A DNA stretch of 32,828 nucleotides from Halobellus salinus (GTDB lineage: Archaea; Halobacteriota; Halobacteria; Halobacteriales; Haloferacaceae): the NCBI RefSeq assembly GCF_014646875.1, contig NZ_BMOC01000022.1, positions 1-32,828 of the forward strand. Reading direction: 5' to 3'. The notes beneath the pieces are model-generated. The model was given only the letters and a program-made list of their open reading frames with translations. It had not been told where the DNA came from and did not search any database. A program made the position numbers and the translations under genes. This document shows, piece after piece, positions 32,727 through 32,828 of the stretch (within the stretch, counting starts at the first letter, position 1; each line of letters starts with the position of its first letter).

Positions 32727-32828
32727 GAGGCAGTGTCGGACTCATCCGCGCGCTAAAGCACTGTCTCTTACCCACAAACCGAGTCGGTGCTAGGATCGAT
32801 GAATCCGAACGAAAATCCTGTATCTACC

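Overview
The window looks like a haloarchaeal chromosome (class Halobacteria) with two very different halves. From about 26.7 kb to the right edge the DNA is strongly G+C rich and holds ordinary chromosomal genes whose proteins are very acidic and use Tat or Sec export signals with a lipobox. From the left edge to about 26.68 kb the DNA is visibly richer in A+T, the genes are short and mostly unrecognised, and there are long non-coding gaps. This left part reads as an integrated plasmid-like or virus-like element. Its left end lies outside the window, and no capsid, portal or terminase gene is recognisable here.

Layout from left to right. 1-5.1 kb is a defence-like block: a type IIG (Eco57I-class) restriction-modification protein whose 5' part is cut by an in-frame TAG, then a convergent cluster of an SH3-like protein, a zinc-ribbon protein and an HsdR-N-type nuclease-domain protein. 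5.1-9.85 kb holds a Tat-signal beta-propeller protein, two 45-residue zinc-finger microproteins, small membrane and hypothetical genes, and a three-gene operon led by a winged-helix protein. 9.86-12.53 kb is a mosaic of small membrane and lipoprotein genes between six copies of one repeat end in alternating orientation. 12.8-20.4 kb looks like the replication module: a minus-strand operon (ribbon-helix-helix protein, two paralogous small proteins, an acidic protein and an XPD-like helicase) stands opposite a divergent MCM-like AAA+ protein, which is followed by a candidate origin. 20.6-23.5 kb holds small virus-like genes, including a tight four-gene operon. 23.67-26.62 kb is the integration module: regulator, tyrosine integrase, HNH protein and a complete creatininase-family gene, all on the minus strand and apparently one operon.

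The most striking point is the right boundary. The element sits inside a high-GC creatininase-family gene, of which only the first 135 codons remain on the right side. The element carries its own full-length copy of the same gene, about 80% identical by eye over the shared part, downstream of the integrase. This suggests an element that attacks a protein-coding gene and brings a replacement. A nearly symmetrical site at the boundary (26662-26699) looks like the recombinase core site.

Right of the element are a bactofilin-like surface protein with a multi-pass C-terminus, an aldo/keto reductase, a pterin-4a-carbinolamine dehydratase, an MFS transporter and a Tat lipoprotein. All identifications come from reading motifs by eye; no database search was possible.
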